Shown: piece by piece, positions 51,636 through 60,391 of the stretch
Numbering within the stretch: the stretch's first letter is position 1
Layout of the letters: each line of letters starts with the position of its first letter
Assembly: GCA_050331455.1 (NCBI GenBank)
Contig: JBHJGV010000006.1
Location: 35,491 to 99,490, forward strand
Length of the DNA stretch: 64,000 bases
Reading direction: 5' to 3'
Origin: CAYUYV01 sp050331455
Lineage (GTDB): Bacteria; Pseudomonadota; Alphaproteobacteria; JAJFIK01
Notes under the pieces: model-generated
The model's input: only the letters and a program-made list of their open reading frames with translations
Told to the model about the DNA's origin: nothing
Databases searched by the model: none
Program-made: the position numbers and the translations under genes

Positions 51636-52667
51636 TCAGGCTGCGGTGGCGGCGCCGGAAGCGGTGCTTTCGGGCGCGGCATCGGATGTGGTCACGGCAC
51701 GGAAGACATCGTCGAGACGACCCGGCTCGGCATGCAGGGCACGGACATTGACGCCGTCGGCGTCAAGCGCCGCACCCACCGGCCCGGCGAGATGCATCTC
51801 CGGCTTTTTCGGAAATGCGGTCAGGCGGACGGTGCCGTCAGCGTCCCGCACCTCCTCGATTATGTCGACACCCGTGACGCTTTCCAAAACGGCCATCGTT
51901 CGGCCGGCCGCATCGGAGTCGACCACCACCGTGACGGCGTTGTGGTAGCGCGAGCGCGCATTGAGCTGGGTCGGTGTCCCGTCCGCGACAATCCGCCCGC
52001 GATCGATGATGATCGCCCGGGTGCAGACCGCCTCCACCTCTTCAAGGATGTGCGTGGAGATGATGATCGCTTTGTCTGCGGACATTTCGGCAATGAGGTC
52101 GCGAACCGCATGTTTCTGGTTGGGATCGAGGCCGTCGGTGGGCTCATCCATGATCAGCACCGGGGGATCGTGGAGGATGGCCTGGGCGAGGCCGACCCTG
52201 CGCTTGAAGCCCTTGGACAGGGTTTCGATGGGCTGCTCCAGGACGGCACCGAGTTGGGTCCGCGCCACGGCGGTCTCCACTTTCTCGGCCACTTCGGCGC
52301 CCCGCGCGCCGCGGATTTCAGCAATGAATTCCAGATATTGCCGGGGCGTCATCTCCGGATAGGCCGGCGCGCCCTCGGGCAGATAGCCGATGCATCCCTG
52401 GGCCGGCAGCAGGTCGTCGGCGAGATCGAAACCGGCGACATGGATCCGCCCGGCGGTGGGCGCCAGGAAGCCGGTGATCATCTTCATGGTCGTGGATTTG
52501 CCTGCGCCGTTCGGCCCGAGAAAGCCCAGCACCTCGCCTTTGGACACGGAAAAACTCAAACCGTCCACCGCACGGAAAGGGCCGAACTCTTTCACGAGGC
52601 CTTCGATCTCGACAAGGGGTTTGCTGGCGGCTTGCGCGGAGGCAGGCGTCGTTTCTGGCTTGGTCAT
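51636..52667 (-). CDS. ABC transporter ATP-binding protein (GldA-like)
   Basis: 343 residues. Walker A is FLGPNGAGKSTTMKM (about 50-64), the signature loop LSKGFKRRVGLAQAI, Walker B VLIMDEPTDGLDPNQ, and the H-loop IISTHILEEVEAV. A C-terminal extension of about 110 residues follows, as in ABC-2 drug/polysaccharide-type ATPases. It is the first gene of the ABC-permease-GldG-DUF4340 operon. The start at 52667 is followed by a Thr/Ala-rich leader and the ribosome-binding site is weak (GGGTGGG). Confidence 0.94.
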   Translation of the reverse strand: MTKPETTPASAQAASKPLVEIEGLVKEFGPFRAVDGLSFSVSKGEVLGFLGPNGAGKSTTMKMITGFLAPTAGRIHVAGFDLADDLLPAQGCIGYLPEGAPAYPEMTPRQYLEFIAEIRGARGAEVAEKVETAVARTQLGAVLEQPIETLSKGFKRRVGLAQAILHDPPVLIMDEPTDGLDPNQKHAVRDLIAEMSADKAIIISTHILEEVEAVCTRAIIIDRGRIVADGTPTQLNARSRYHNAVTVVVDSDAAGRTMAVLESVTGVDIIEEVRDADGTVRLTAFPKKPEMHLAGPVGAALDADGVNVRALHAEPGRLDDVFRAVTTSDAAPESTASGAATAA

Positions 52668-52829
52668 GACCCACCCATTCAACAGCGTGTTCGAAGGTCC
52701 TGGAAAACAGACTTCAGGTGTAACCCGCAGGGTACATAGAAAAGCGCACCGCAAAACTCAAGCACCCTGAGGGCGGGCGCTCCTCAAGAGGAGCCTCGCC
52801 GGGGTGGACGGAGCCGGTCCGCCCGAACC

Positions 52830-53576
52830 TCAGACCCGCAGCATGAGGCCGCCGTCGACATTGAGGCCGTGCCCCGTGATGAACGCCGCCTCGTCCGTCG
52901 TCAGAAAAACGATACCCCGGGCCACGTCCTCCGGCGCGCCGAGCCGGCGCAGTGCCGATTTCCTGGCCCAGACCTCGGCCACGTCATCCCGGGCAAAGCT
53001 GTCCCGCGTCATTCCGGTCAGGATCGCCCCCGGAAGGACGTAATTGGCCGTGATCCCGAACTTGCCGAGTTCAAGGGCGAGAGTCCGGGTCAGGCCTGCG
53101 ACACCGGCCTTGGCCGCGCAATAGGCCGCAAGTCCATAATCGGTGCCTTCGGCAATGACCGAGGCCACATTCACGATGCGGCCGGCGGGCGAGGCCTTGA
53201 GGGCGGGAATGGCCTCCCGGGCAAGACGGAACGGGGCCCGGACATTGACGCCGAGGACGCGGTCCCAGTCTTCATCCGTATGGGTCTCGACTAGGGCACT
53301 ATGCCCGATGCCGGCATTGTTGACGAGAATGTCGAGCCGGCTGAACCGCTCCAATGCGGCACCGATGATGGATGACGGCGCGTCCTCCCCAGTGATGTCG
53401 AGGGGAAACGGCTCAATAGAGTCGGCGTTCAGGAACGTCTCGGCGACGCCGCTCGCCGGCAGATCCACGGCGAGCACCCGGCCTCCATCCGCCGCGATGA
53501 GCCGCGCCGTCGCCTCACCGATCCCGGATCCTGCGCCCGTCACGATCGCTGCCCGCCCTTTGAGCCGTGCCGTCAT
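52830..53576 (-). CDS. SDR-family oxidoreductase
   Basis: 248 residues, a classical short-chain dehydrogenase. The cofactor motif is VTGAGSGIGEATARL, then LVNNAGIG, the catalytic Tyr-Lys pair in YCAAKAGVAGL preceded by NVASVIAEG, and LNVDGGLML at the end. The acidic residue after beta-2 (AVDLP) points to NAD rather than NADP. Substrate unknown. AAGGGGAG precedes the ATG at 53576. Confidence 0.93.
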   Translation of the reverse strand: MTARLKGRAAIVTGAGSGIGEATARLIAADGGRVLAVDLPASGVAETFLNADSIEPFPLDITGEDAPSSIIGAALERFSRLDILVNNAGIGHSALVETHTDEDWDRVLGVNVRAPFRLAREAIPALKASPAGRIVNVASVIAEGTDYGLAAYCAAKAGVAGLTRTLALELGKFGITANYVLPGAILTGMTRDSFARDDVAEVWARKSALRRLGAPEDVARGIVFLTTDEAAFITGHGLNVDGGLMLRV

Positions 53577-53868
53577 GGGTTTTCTCCCCTTGTTGCCGTC
53601 CGACCGCATGCCGCGCTCCGCGCGACGGCGGAGACCAAGCGGCGGTTCCGCTCGTGCAGGCCCGGCGAAGCGTCAGGAGCGCGCCGCGTGGCACGGGTCA
53701 CGATGCGACCGATGGTATCGCGAAGCGGCGGGCCCGTCTTGTGCCCGGCGCCGGACCATCCCGCAAATGATGGCAGACCGCGCATCGATGTTGCGGAGAC
53801 CTTTTGGGAATACCTTAACAGGCGGGATGATACTCTTGCACCGGATCATCTCCGATTTCGAGGTCACC

Positions 53869-54419
53869 ATGAAAGCGTTCCGATATTCTCTGTTCGGATT
53901 GAGCGGACTGTGGATGCTGGTCGTCGCCGGGCCGGCTGGGTCCCACGAAGTGGGACAGGGCAGCCCCTCATCCATCCCAGCCAAGCAGGTGGTGGCGTGG
54001 AACAACCACGTCTATTACATCCAGATCGAAAATGAGGACACGGGCGGGGCGGTCGGCGCCGTCGTGACGGATTTTCCTTTCGGGGAGGCACCGCCCCGTC
54101 ATGTCCATCATGACGCGGTCGAACTGTTTCATGTGCTGGACGGAACGATCGAGCTGGAAATAGACGGTGTGCGCACCCGTCTCGGTCCCGGTGAGACAAC
54201 CTTTGTGAAAAAGGGATGAAAGCTGGCTTCGTCGTCACATCAAAGGGCGGGGCCCGCATCCTGGCGACATTCACGCCGGGTGGGTTCGAGGGCTTTTTCG
54301 CAGCGGTTGAGGGCCTGGAAATGCCCAAGGATCTGGGCCGGATCGAAGACATTGCCGCCGATTACCACGTGTCGATCGTCGGTCCGCCAATCACGGCGCG
54401 ACCAGACCCGGCACAGTAG
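53869..54419 (+). pseudogene. Cupin-domain protein split by a -1 frameshift
   Basis: An exported cupin reads from 53869 (signal peptide ending AGPAGSHE, then PPRHVHHDAVELFHVLDGTI and LGPGETTFVKKG) but stops at 54217-54219. The next frame continues the same domain from the ATG at 54216 (MKAGFVVTSKGGARILATF, TPGGFEGFFAAVEGL) to 54419. Restoring one base in the AAAAAGGG run (54208-54215) would join them into one ordinary cupin of about 183 residues. The two parts overlap as ATGA. It may be an indel, a sequencing error, coupled two-part expression or programmed frameshifting. The histidine metal ligands are in the first part. Confidence 0.75.
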
Positions 54420-54714
54420 AGCGCCACAGCATTCCGAAAGATCGTTGAGGAAGGGGTGTTGACGGCCCGGGCCAGTTGACAAGACACCCCGGTGGGGGCT
54501 GGGGGGCTGAGATTCAAAGCCGGAGTATCTCCCGGTCCGAACCGCCAACGATAGTAAATTGCTCGGGCTTTGGGGCGTGTCCTTGACTGGAAAGGGACCA
54601 TTTCGTGACTTGGCTCACGGACCCGCGCAGACCCGCATTCGGCAAAAACAGCGGCAGCGCAGGCCCGGGAAGACAAGGATTGCGCGCCCCCTCCGATCGG
54701 GCCATGATTCCTTG

Positions 54715-55074
54715 ATGGACAAGGCAGATTCATCACCGGACGCGGCGCATGCGGTTGCGGCCCGGCCCCAGCCGGACATTATCTTTTTTCAGCGCCAGGA
54801 ACTTGACGCCATTTTGCGTCTCTACGGGTTCATGGTCGCGTCGGGCGAATGGCGGGACTACGCCATCGACGGCACACGGGAGGCCGCCATCTTCAGCGTC
54901 TTCCGCCGAAGCAGCGAAATGCCCCTTTACCGCATCGAAAAACGGCCGAAACTCGCCCGGCGCCAGGGTGCCTATGCGGTGATCGCCGCGACCGGTCTGG
55001 TCCTGAAACGGGGACACGATCTGCCCACCGTGCTGCGCGTTTTCGACCGCAAGCGCTTCCAGGTGGTCGAATGA
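54715..55074 (+). CDS. DUF2794 family protein
   Basis: 119 residues. Nearly the whole protein matches the DUF2794 pattern known only from alphaproteobacteria: FFQRQELDAILRLYGFMVAS, GEWRDYAIDGTREAAIFSVF, RRSSEMPLYRIEKRPKLARR, and GLVLKRGHDLPTVLRVFDRK. Function is unknown. The ATG at 54715 has only a weak ribosome-binding site. The 295 bases before it, after the cupin, hold nothing recognisable. Confidence 0.93.
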   Translation: MDKADSSPDAAHAVAARPQPDIIFFQRQELDAILRLYGFMVASGEWRDYAIDGTREAAIFSVFRRSSEMPLYRIEKRPKLARRQGAYAVIAATGLVLKRGHDLPTVLRVFDRKRFQVVE

Positions 55075-55373
55075 CGGGGCGCTCAAAACCCCGCACGTTT
55101 ACGAGTGCTTCTCGCAGTGCTGTTTCAAAATTGGCGAATAAAGATACCAACTGTTCATCAGGCGTGCCGCATTTTGCCAAAATTTGGTCATCGATCTTTC
55201 CCTGAAATTCAGTGAACAACAATGGGTGTCCAGCCTTTGACAGGCCGGCACCTAAATGAATGTCCACAAATAGCACAGCACGATTTCGCCGTGTCTCGAA
55301 TCAAGAAATTTTTGCCCGTATCGGATCCGCTCCGTGCCGTTCCAATACCTATTCGTGAACAGGAGGTCGACGC
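55075..55373. other. AT-richer spacer, possible minus-strand gene remnant
   Basis: 299 bases with lower GC than the surroundings. On the minus strand a protein-like stretch runs from a GTG at 55276 (LFVDIHLGAGLSKAGHPLLF, GKIDDQILAKCGTPDEQLVS, LFANFETALREALVNVRGFE) and then continues antisense through the end of the DUF2794 gene. There is no good ribosome-binding site, so it could be a truncated remnant. On the plus strand the GT8 promoter should lie here. Confidence 0.4.
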
Positions 55374-56504
55374 GTGACAGGACGCACCCAACCGCAAAGC
55401 AAGCCCACCATCGTCACTGTGTCGGACCGTACTTACCTGCCCGCCGCCTGCTGTCAGTTGGTTTCGACGGCGCAGCACCTTCCCCATGCGGATGCGGCCG
55501 ATCTAACGCTCGTGCTGTGCGATGTTGACAAGGCCGATGTCGAACATGCCAGGCGGTTCTTTCAGGCGCGGACCCTGCCTGTCCGGGTCATCGAGGTCGA
55601 CTTTGCAGACGAGATTTTCACCATCAACAGCCGTTGGACCCGCGCGGCCTATCTGCGTCTCTATTTTGATCGACTGTTCGACGAGCGGGTGGGACGGCTG
55701 ATTTATCTCGATGCTGATACACGGGTGCGAGCGCCCCTCGCGCCCCTTTTGTCCACGGATTTGAGGGGCCGGCCGGCCGCTGCCGTGCATGATTTCATCT
55801 ATTACGTCACCGGCCATATCTACCGGCGCCGGCGCGACCTGATGCTCGGGCAGGATGGGCCCTATCTCCAGTCCGGTGTGATGGTCTTCGACTGGCCCCA
55901 GATGTTGGCCCAGGACTATCTGGGCGCGGCCCGGCGATTCCTCGAAACCCACCCGGACCGGTGCTATGAGGCGCCCGATCAGGACGCGCTGAACCATGCC
56001 CTGCACGGCCACTGGACGCCGCTCGACCCCCGCTGGAACCTGCACGAGTTCTATCTGCTGTTCGGCGGCCGTCGGAAAGCGTTTATCGAGCACTACACAT
56101 CGACCAAACCCTGGTCGCAAAACCGCCAGCCGGGCTGGCGCCATGCCGCCCGCTGGTACCGTGACCTGCTGGCCGATACGCCGTGGGCGGATTTTGTGGA
56201 GCCCCAGAGCCTCGCGCAGGCCTTTTCGGTTGCCCAGAAATTTCACCGCTCCCGGATCAGTCCTCGCCGGAAGCTTAAAGAAAACGTCCCCTTTCTGCTC
56301 GACGCGATCGGCATCGACCACAGCACCTGGGACCAGGACGTATCGTGGTTTCCCCGCAGCAGCCGGGACATCAACACCATGGTCGATGCCATGATCGAAG
56401 AGGCCGCGGGCCGGCGCAATCTGCTGAGTGCCCCCGAGGCGGTGCTGACGCCGCCCATGCGGGACCCCCGTCACCAGGGCCTGAGCCCGGTGCCCGTAAC
56501 CTGA
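55374..56504 (+). CDS. Glycosyltransferase family 8 protein
   Basis: 376 residues. The GT8 layout is clear: PTIVTVSDRTYLPAACCQLV at the N-terminus, INSRWTRAAYLRLYFDRLF, the metal-binding DxD in LIYLDADTRVRAPLAPLL, YLQSGVMVFDWPQML and DQDALNHALHGHWTPLDPRWN, then a histidine-containing IEHYTSTKPW. It transfers a sugar from a nucleotide donor, probably in surface polysaccharide synthesis. GTG at 55374 is preceded by AGGAGGTCGACGC, an ideal ribosome-binding site. It is alone, convergent with lptM. Confidence 0.93.
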   Translation: MTGRTQPQSKPTIVTVSDRTYLPAACCQLVSTAQHLPHADAADLTLVLCDVDKADVEHARRFFQARTLPVRVIEVDFADEIFTINSRWTRAAYLRLYFDRLFDERVGRLIYLDADTRVRAPLAPLLSTDLRGRPAAAVHDFIYYVTGHIYRRRRDLMLGQDGPYLQSGVMVFDWPQMLAQDYLGAARRFLETHPDRCYEAPDQDALNHALHGHWTPLDPRWNLHEFYLLFGGRRKAFIEHYTSTKPWSQNRQPGWRHAARWYRDLLADTPWADFVEPQSLAQAFSVAQKFHRSRISPRRKLKENVPFLLDAIGIDHSTWDQDVSWFPRSSRDINTMVDAMIEEAAGRRNLLSAPEAVLTPPMRDPRHQGLSPVPVT

Positions 56505-56525
56505 CGGATCGCTCGACATGGCCGA

Positions 56526-56711
56526 TCAGTAGCTTGTGACTTGATCCGGCTCCGGTTGGTCCTCAACGCCCCGTGGCGGCTCAAGCTCCCCCCGGATGCC
56601 GCAAGCTGCGGCGATCCCCAGGAGGGCTAGGCTGAAGAGGAGCCTGCCTGTCGAAACGAAACGGCCCGCCCGCAAGGGGCGGCCAAGCCGGCTTGCTTGT
56701 GTGGGTTCCAT
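56526..56711 (-). CDS. lptM: LPS translocon maturation chaperone LptM-like lipoprotein
   Basis: 61 residues. A short signal (GRLLFSLALLGIAAAC) ends in a lipobox cysteine followed by GIRGELEPP, the conserved mature start of LptM (formerly YifL), which helps oxidative maturation of LptD in the outer membrane. The position directly downstream of argH is the typical alphaproteobacterial context, although the usual next gene lysA is missing here. AGGAGAACCGCTG precedes the ATG. Confidence 0.85.
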   Translation of the reverse strand: MEPTQASRLGRPLRAGRFVSTGRLLFSLALLGIAAACGIRGELEPPRGVEDQPEPDQVTSY

Positions 56712-56822
56712 CAGCGGTTCTCCTGAAACGGCTCATCGCCGAAGCCTGACGCATGGGCTCGGCTCACCATCCTGATTTGACGGGGTCCGGCGCGGCGCCG
56801 GGCGGCATCGGGACAGTCCTTA

Positions 56823-58301
56823 TCATCGTGCATTGCGTGACGGGCCGAGCGATGCGGCCGACAGCTCCTGGCGCCCATGGCCCAATCGGGTCAGCCACCA
56901 GGCGATCTGATTGCGGACGACCGACGGGGCCGTGCCGCCGAAACTTGTGCGGCTGGCCACGGACCGTTCAACGCTCAGCACTGAAAAAACGTCCCGTGTG
57001 ATACGCGGCTCTACGCTTTGGTAGTCGGCGAGGGGCAGGTCGGCGAGGGATGCCCCTTGTGCATCGGCCAGGGCGACGATGCGGCCCGTGACATGGTGAG
57101 CCTCCCGGAAGGGCAGACCGAGAACCCGCACGAGCCAGTCGGCAAGATCCGTCGCCGTGGCATGGCCGCCGCCCGCTGCCGCCGCCATGGCCGCCGGATG
57201 GACGGTCAGGCTTTCCATCATGCCGGTCATCACCTTGAGCGACAGGGCATAGGCGTCGAGGGCGTCGAACACGGCCTCCTTGTCCTCCTGCATATCTTTC
57301 GAGTAGGCGAGCGGCAGCCCCTTCATGACCATCAGAAGGGTCTGGAAATCACCTGCAATGCGGCCCGTCTTGGCACGGACCAGTTCCGCCGCATCCGGAT
57401 TGCGTTTCTGGGGCATGATCGAGGAGCCGGTGGAAAAACTGTCGGGCAGACTGACGAAGCCGAAGGCCGGACCGGACCACAACACCACCTCCTCGGCCAG
57501 CCGGGACAGGTGCATGGCGCCGATGGCGGCCGCACCGATCGCCTCAAGGGCAAAATCCCGGTCCGATACGCTGTCGAGGCTGTTGCGCGTTGGGCCGTCA
57601 AAGCCCAGAGCCAAGGCCGTGCCGTGCCGGTCGATGGGAAAGGACGTGCCGGCGAGGGCCGCCGAGCCCAGGGGGCAAACGTTGAGCCGCCGGCGTGCAT
57701 CGGCGAACCGTCCCCGATCCCGTTCGGCCATTTCCACATAGGCGAGGCAATGGTGGGCGAAGGTGACGGGCTGTGCCGGCTGCAGATGGGTGAAGCCGGG
57801 CATGACCGTGTCCCGGTGCTCGGCCGCGCGATCCAAAAGGATGGCCTGGAACCGGGCAATCGCCCCGTCCACGGCGTCGAGCCAATCCCTGACCCACAGC
57901 TTCAAATCCGTCGCCACCTGGTCGTTCCGCGACCGGGCGGTATGCAGCCGCCCGGCGGCCGGTCCGATCAGTTCCTTCAGCCGCGCCTCGATATTCATGT
58001 GAATGTCTTCAAGTGCCCTGGAATAGGCAAAACGCCCTGCCAGGATCTCCTCACGAACCCGGTCCAGCCCGGTCCGGATGGCCCGGGCATCCGTGTCGGC
58101 GACGATCCCACAGGCGGCCAGCATGTCCACATGGGCCTGGGAGCCGGCGATATCCTGCAGGGCGAGACGCTTGTCCACATCGATCGAGGCGTTGATCTCC
58201 TCCATAAGAACAGAAGGAGACGCCGCAAACCGTCCACCCCACATGCTATGACCCGGGTGGTCGCCGGTCGGTCCGATGGGCGGGTCGGTGCGATCAGTCA
58301 T
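56823..58301 (-). CDS. argH: Argininosuccinate lyase
   Basis: 492 residues. It splits argininosuccinate into arginine and fumarate. Visible segments: MWGGRFAASPSVLMEEINAS, EDIHMNIEARLKELIG, LHTARSRNDQVATDLKLWVR, GFTHLQPAQPVTFAHHCLAY, and the superfamily signature TGSSIMPQKRNPD with its catalytic serine. Two starts are possible (58301 and 58313), neither with a strong ribosome-binding site; the conserved part begins about 20 residues in. It is divergent from a TlpA-like gene, as in many alphaproteobacteria. Confidence 0.97.
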   Translation of the reverse strand: MTDRTDPPIGPTGDHPGHSMWGGRFAASPSVLMEEINASIDVDKRLALQDIAGSQAHVDMLAACGIVADTDARAIRTGLDRVREEILAGRFAYSRALEDIHMNIEARLKELIGPAAGRLHTARSRNDQVATDLKLWVRDWLDAVDGAIARFQAILLDRAAEHRDTVMPGFTHLQPAQPVTFAHHCLAYVEMAERDRGRFADARRRLNVCPLGSAALAGTSFPIDRHGTALALGFDGPTRNSLDSVSDRDFALEAIGAAAIGAMHLSRLAEEVVLWSGPAFGFVSLPDSFSTGSSIMPQKRNPDAAELVRAKTGRIAGDFQTLLMVMKGLPLAYSKDMQEDKEAVFDALDAYALSLKVMTGMMESLTVHPAAMAAAAGGGHATATDLADWLVRVLGLPFREAHHVTGRIVALADAQGASLADLPLADYQSVEPRITRDVFSVLSVERSVASRTSFGGTAPSVVRNQIAWWLTRLGHGRQELSAASLGPSRNAR

Positions 58302-58383
58302 GGGGACATCCATTCAGGCTGGGCCGGCGGCGCGGCGGACCGACGCAGAGAGTTGCGCATTCGCGAAGAGGAGATCAGGGGTC

Positions 58384-59001
58384 ATGGACCGGCTCAAGCT
58401 TTTCGGGCTCATGCTCGCAGGCACCGTGGGGGGCTTTGCCATCGTCCTCGCCATGGCCACGCTTTTGAAAAGCGGGGACCCGGCGCGGCACCTCGCGACC
58501 GGCGAAATGGCTGGGTTTCAGTTTCAGACGAACCCCATTCCCGTCAACACATCCGGCTTTGTCGATGAAACGGGAACAGATCTCACCCTGGCGGATTTCG
58601 AAGGGCGCACCATCCTGGTCAATCTGTGGGCCACCTGGTGCGCGCCCTGTGTCGAGGAACTGCCGACCCTCGATGCGCTCCAGGACAGTTTGGGATCAGA
58701 GCGTTTCGAAGTGGTCACGATCAGCATCGACCGGGGGGGACCGGACAAGCCCAAGGCCTTTTTCGACCGTCTGGGCCTTTCCTCCCTGACCCTTTACCGG
58801 GACCCGAGCACGAAGATCGGCGTCGGTCTCGAGGCCACGGGGCTGCCCACAACGGTGCTGATCGACGAGCGCGGACGGGAGGTCGGACGCTATATGGGTC
58901 CGGCGGACTGGAACGCCCCGGAGGCGCGGGCGTTGATTAAATCCTTCATCCCGGCGCAGGATAGCGAATCATCGGCGGATGATGGAGCCGCCGGGGACTG
59001 A
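58384..59001 (+). CDS. TlpA-family thiol:disulfide reductase
   Basis: 205 residues. A single membrane anchor (FGLMLAGTVGGFAIVLAMATLL) is followed by LADFEGRTILVNLWATWCAPC, the redox-active CxxC, then GLEATGLPTTVLIDERGREV with the cis-proline. TlpA-like proteins act in the periplasm, reducing cytochrome c oxidase assembly factors or apocytochromes. AGAGGAGATCAGGGG precedes the ATG at 58384. Divergent from argH. Confidence 0.93.
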   Translation: MDRLKLFGLMLAGTVGGFAIVLAMATLLKSGDPARHLATGEMAGFQFQTNPIPVNTSGFVDETGTDLTLADFEGRTILVNLWATWCAPCVEELPTLDALQDSLGSERFEVVTISIDRGGPDKPKAFFDRLGLSSLTLYRDPSTKIGVGLEATGLPTTVLIDERGREVGRYMGPADWNAPEARALIKSFIPAQDSESSADDGAAGD

Positions 59002-59071
59002 ACGGCGTTCCTGCCCCCATGGCCCTATTTTTGTGAACCCGATGGGACGGGCGAACGAAACGAGGCTGACC

Positions 59072-59254
59072 ATGCGTTTCAACCGGCGAAGCTTTCTGAT
59101 TACGATCGCCGCGGCGGCCCTGGCAGCCGCCGTCGGGTTCGCGATCGTCGATGCCCTCCATGACACGACATCCGACGCGCCCATCATGCTGGGTCTGGTG
59201 GCCGTCATTTCGGCGGCCCTCGCCGTTGTCGGCGGCCGGGGCCGGGGCGAGTGA
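59072..59254 (+). CDS. Small membrane protein
   Basis: 60 residues. Starts MRFNRRSFLITIAAAALAAAVG, a charged start with one membrane helix, then a second hydrophobic stretch (APIMLGLVAVISAALAVVGG) and GRGRGE at the end. A weak CGAGG lies before the ATG; an in-frame ATG at 59042 would add 10 residues. Function unknown. Confidence 0.6.
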   Translation: MRFNRRSFLITIAAAALAAAVGFAIVDALHDTTSDAPIMLGLVAVISAALAVVGGRGRGE

Positions 59255-59265
59255 GAGCCGAAGCC

Positions 59266-59655
59266 CTAAGCGTCCGGCTGGATTAACTGGATCAGGTTGC
59301 CGCAGGTATCGTTGAAAACAGCGATGGTGGCATCGCCGGCTTTCACGGGGCGTTGCGTGAACACGACTCCGGCGGCCTCAAGCCGTTTCACCTCGGCCTC
59401 GATGTCATCGACGCTGAACGCAGTAAACGGAATGCCGTCTTTCACGAGGGCTTCCTGGAACGCACGCGAGGCAGGGTGGGCGTTGGGTTCCAGTAACAGC
59501 TCCACGCCGTCGCGCTCTTCTGCCGACACAACCGTCAGCCACCGATACGCCCCGGCAGGACGATCGTGCTTGACAACAAATCCCAGTGTTTTTGTGTAGA
59601 AATCCAAAGCTTTTTGTTGGTCGTCGACGACCACACTCTTGGCGTACATTTTCAT
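59266..59655 (-). CDS. VOC/glyoxalase-fold protein
   Basis: 129 residues, a single vicinal-oxygen-chelate domain with two beta-alpha-beta-beta-beta modules: SVVVDDQQKALDFYTKTLGF, then TVVSAEERDGVELLLEPNAH, VKDGIPFTAFSVDDIEAEVK and the closing AVFNDTCGNLIQLIQPD. The metal-binding His/Glu pattern seems partial. The family includes glyoxalases and antibiotic-resistance proteins. GGGAGGTGCTCG precedes the ATG at 59655. Confidence 0.9.
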   Translation of the reverse strand: MKMYAKSVVVDDQQKALDFYTKTLGFVVKHDRPAGAYRWLTVVSAEERDGVELLLEPNAHPASRAFQEALVKDGIPFTAFSVDDIEAEVKRLEAAGVVFTQRPVKAGDATIAVFNDTCGNLIQLIQPDA

Positions 59656-59788
59656 CGAGCACCTCCCTAAAACAAAAGTTGTGGCCAAGGAGTCGCGAAC
59701 CCCTCGGACACAACAGATGTACCAGGAAAGGGCCTGAAAGTATCCGATTTAGCCCCCTTTAACACGTGAAAGAGGGGTTGCGTTCTGG

Positions 59789-60391
59789 TTAGGCCAGGGG
59801 CCCCGCCTGGGATGCGAGGCCATTGTCGGAGGCATCCTTCGTGAGCCGCGACGTGCGGACCGGCGGATAGCGCCCCAGGACAGCACCGAGATCGGACCAG
59901 CCGTAAGCGGACAGTTCCACGGGCATGCCCGCGATCCGCTCGATCTTGCGCGCCACCCGCTTGGCACCCATGGCCTCGTAGAAAAAGCGGTGCGGACTGA
60001 GGGACAGGGTCCAGACCAGGGCCGACGACATGCCGGCATCGAGCAACGTGGCGAACATGTCCGACAACAGCGCGGCTCCGGCGCCCTGGCCGATATGGTC
60101 CGGATCCACATAGAGGGTGAAGATTTCCCCATCAAAGGCGAGGTCGAGATCCCAGTTCGGACCGAAATTGCCGATCCCCGCCAGCGCAGAGCCGGCCTCG
60201 ACCACGCGGGCGCCGCGCCGGCCGCCGGCGGCCCGGATAGCCGCTTCCCAGCGTTCCGATGCCACGGCCGGGCACATGGCAAGCAGGGTCTCGTTGGGAA
60301 TGATCCCGGGATAGACGTCCTGCCAGACGCGGACATAAAGCGCCCCCATCGCGGCGGCGTCTTCCACAACGGCCCGACGAACTGTGATCAT
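59789..60391 (-). CDS. GNAT-family N-acetyltransferase
   Basis: 200 residues. Acetyl-CoA-binding motif A is FTLYVDPDHIGQGAGAALLSD, followed by the typical VWTLSLSPHRFFYEAMGAKR motif B region. The opening TVRRAVVEDAAAMGALYVRV is a classic GNAT start. The acceptor is unknown. GGGAAGAGGTGAAGAG precedes the ATG at 60391; the longer reading has an Arg/Pro-rich leader and is rejected. Confidence 0.9.
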   Translation of the reverse strand: MITVRRAVVEDAAAMGALYVRVWQDVYPGIIPNETLLAMCPAVASERWEAAIRAAGGRRGARVVEAGSALAGIGNFGPNWDLDLAFDGEIFTLYVDPDHIGQGAGAALLSDMFATLLDAGMSSALVWTLSLSPHRFFYEAMGAKRVARKIERIAGMPVELSAYGWSDLGAVLGRYPPVRTSRLTKDASDNGLASQAGPLA

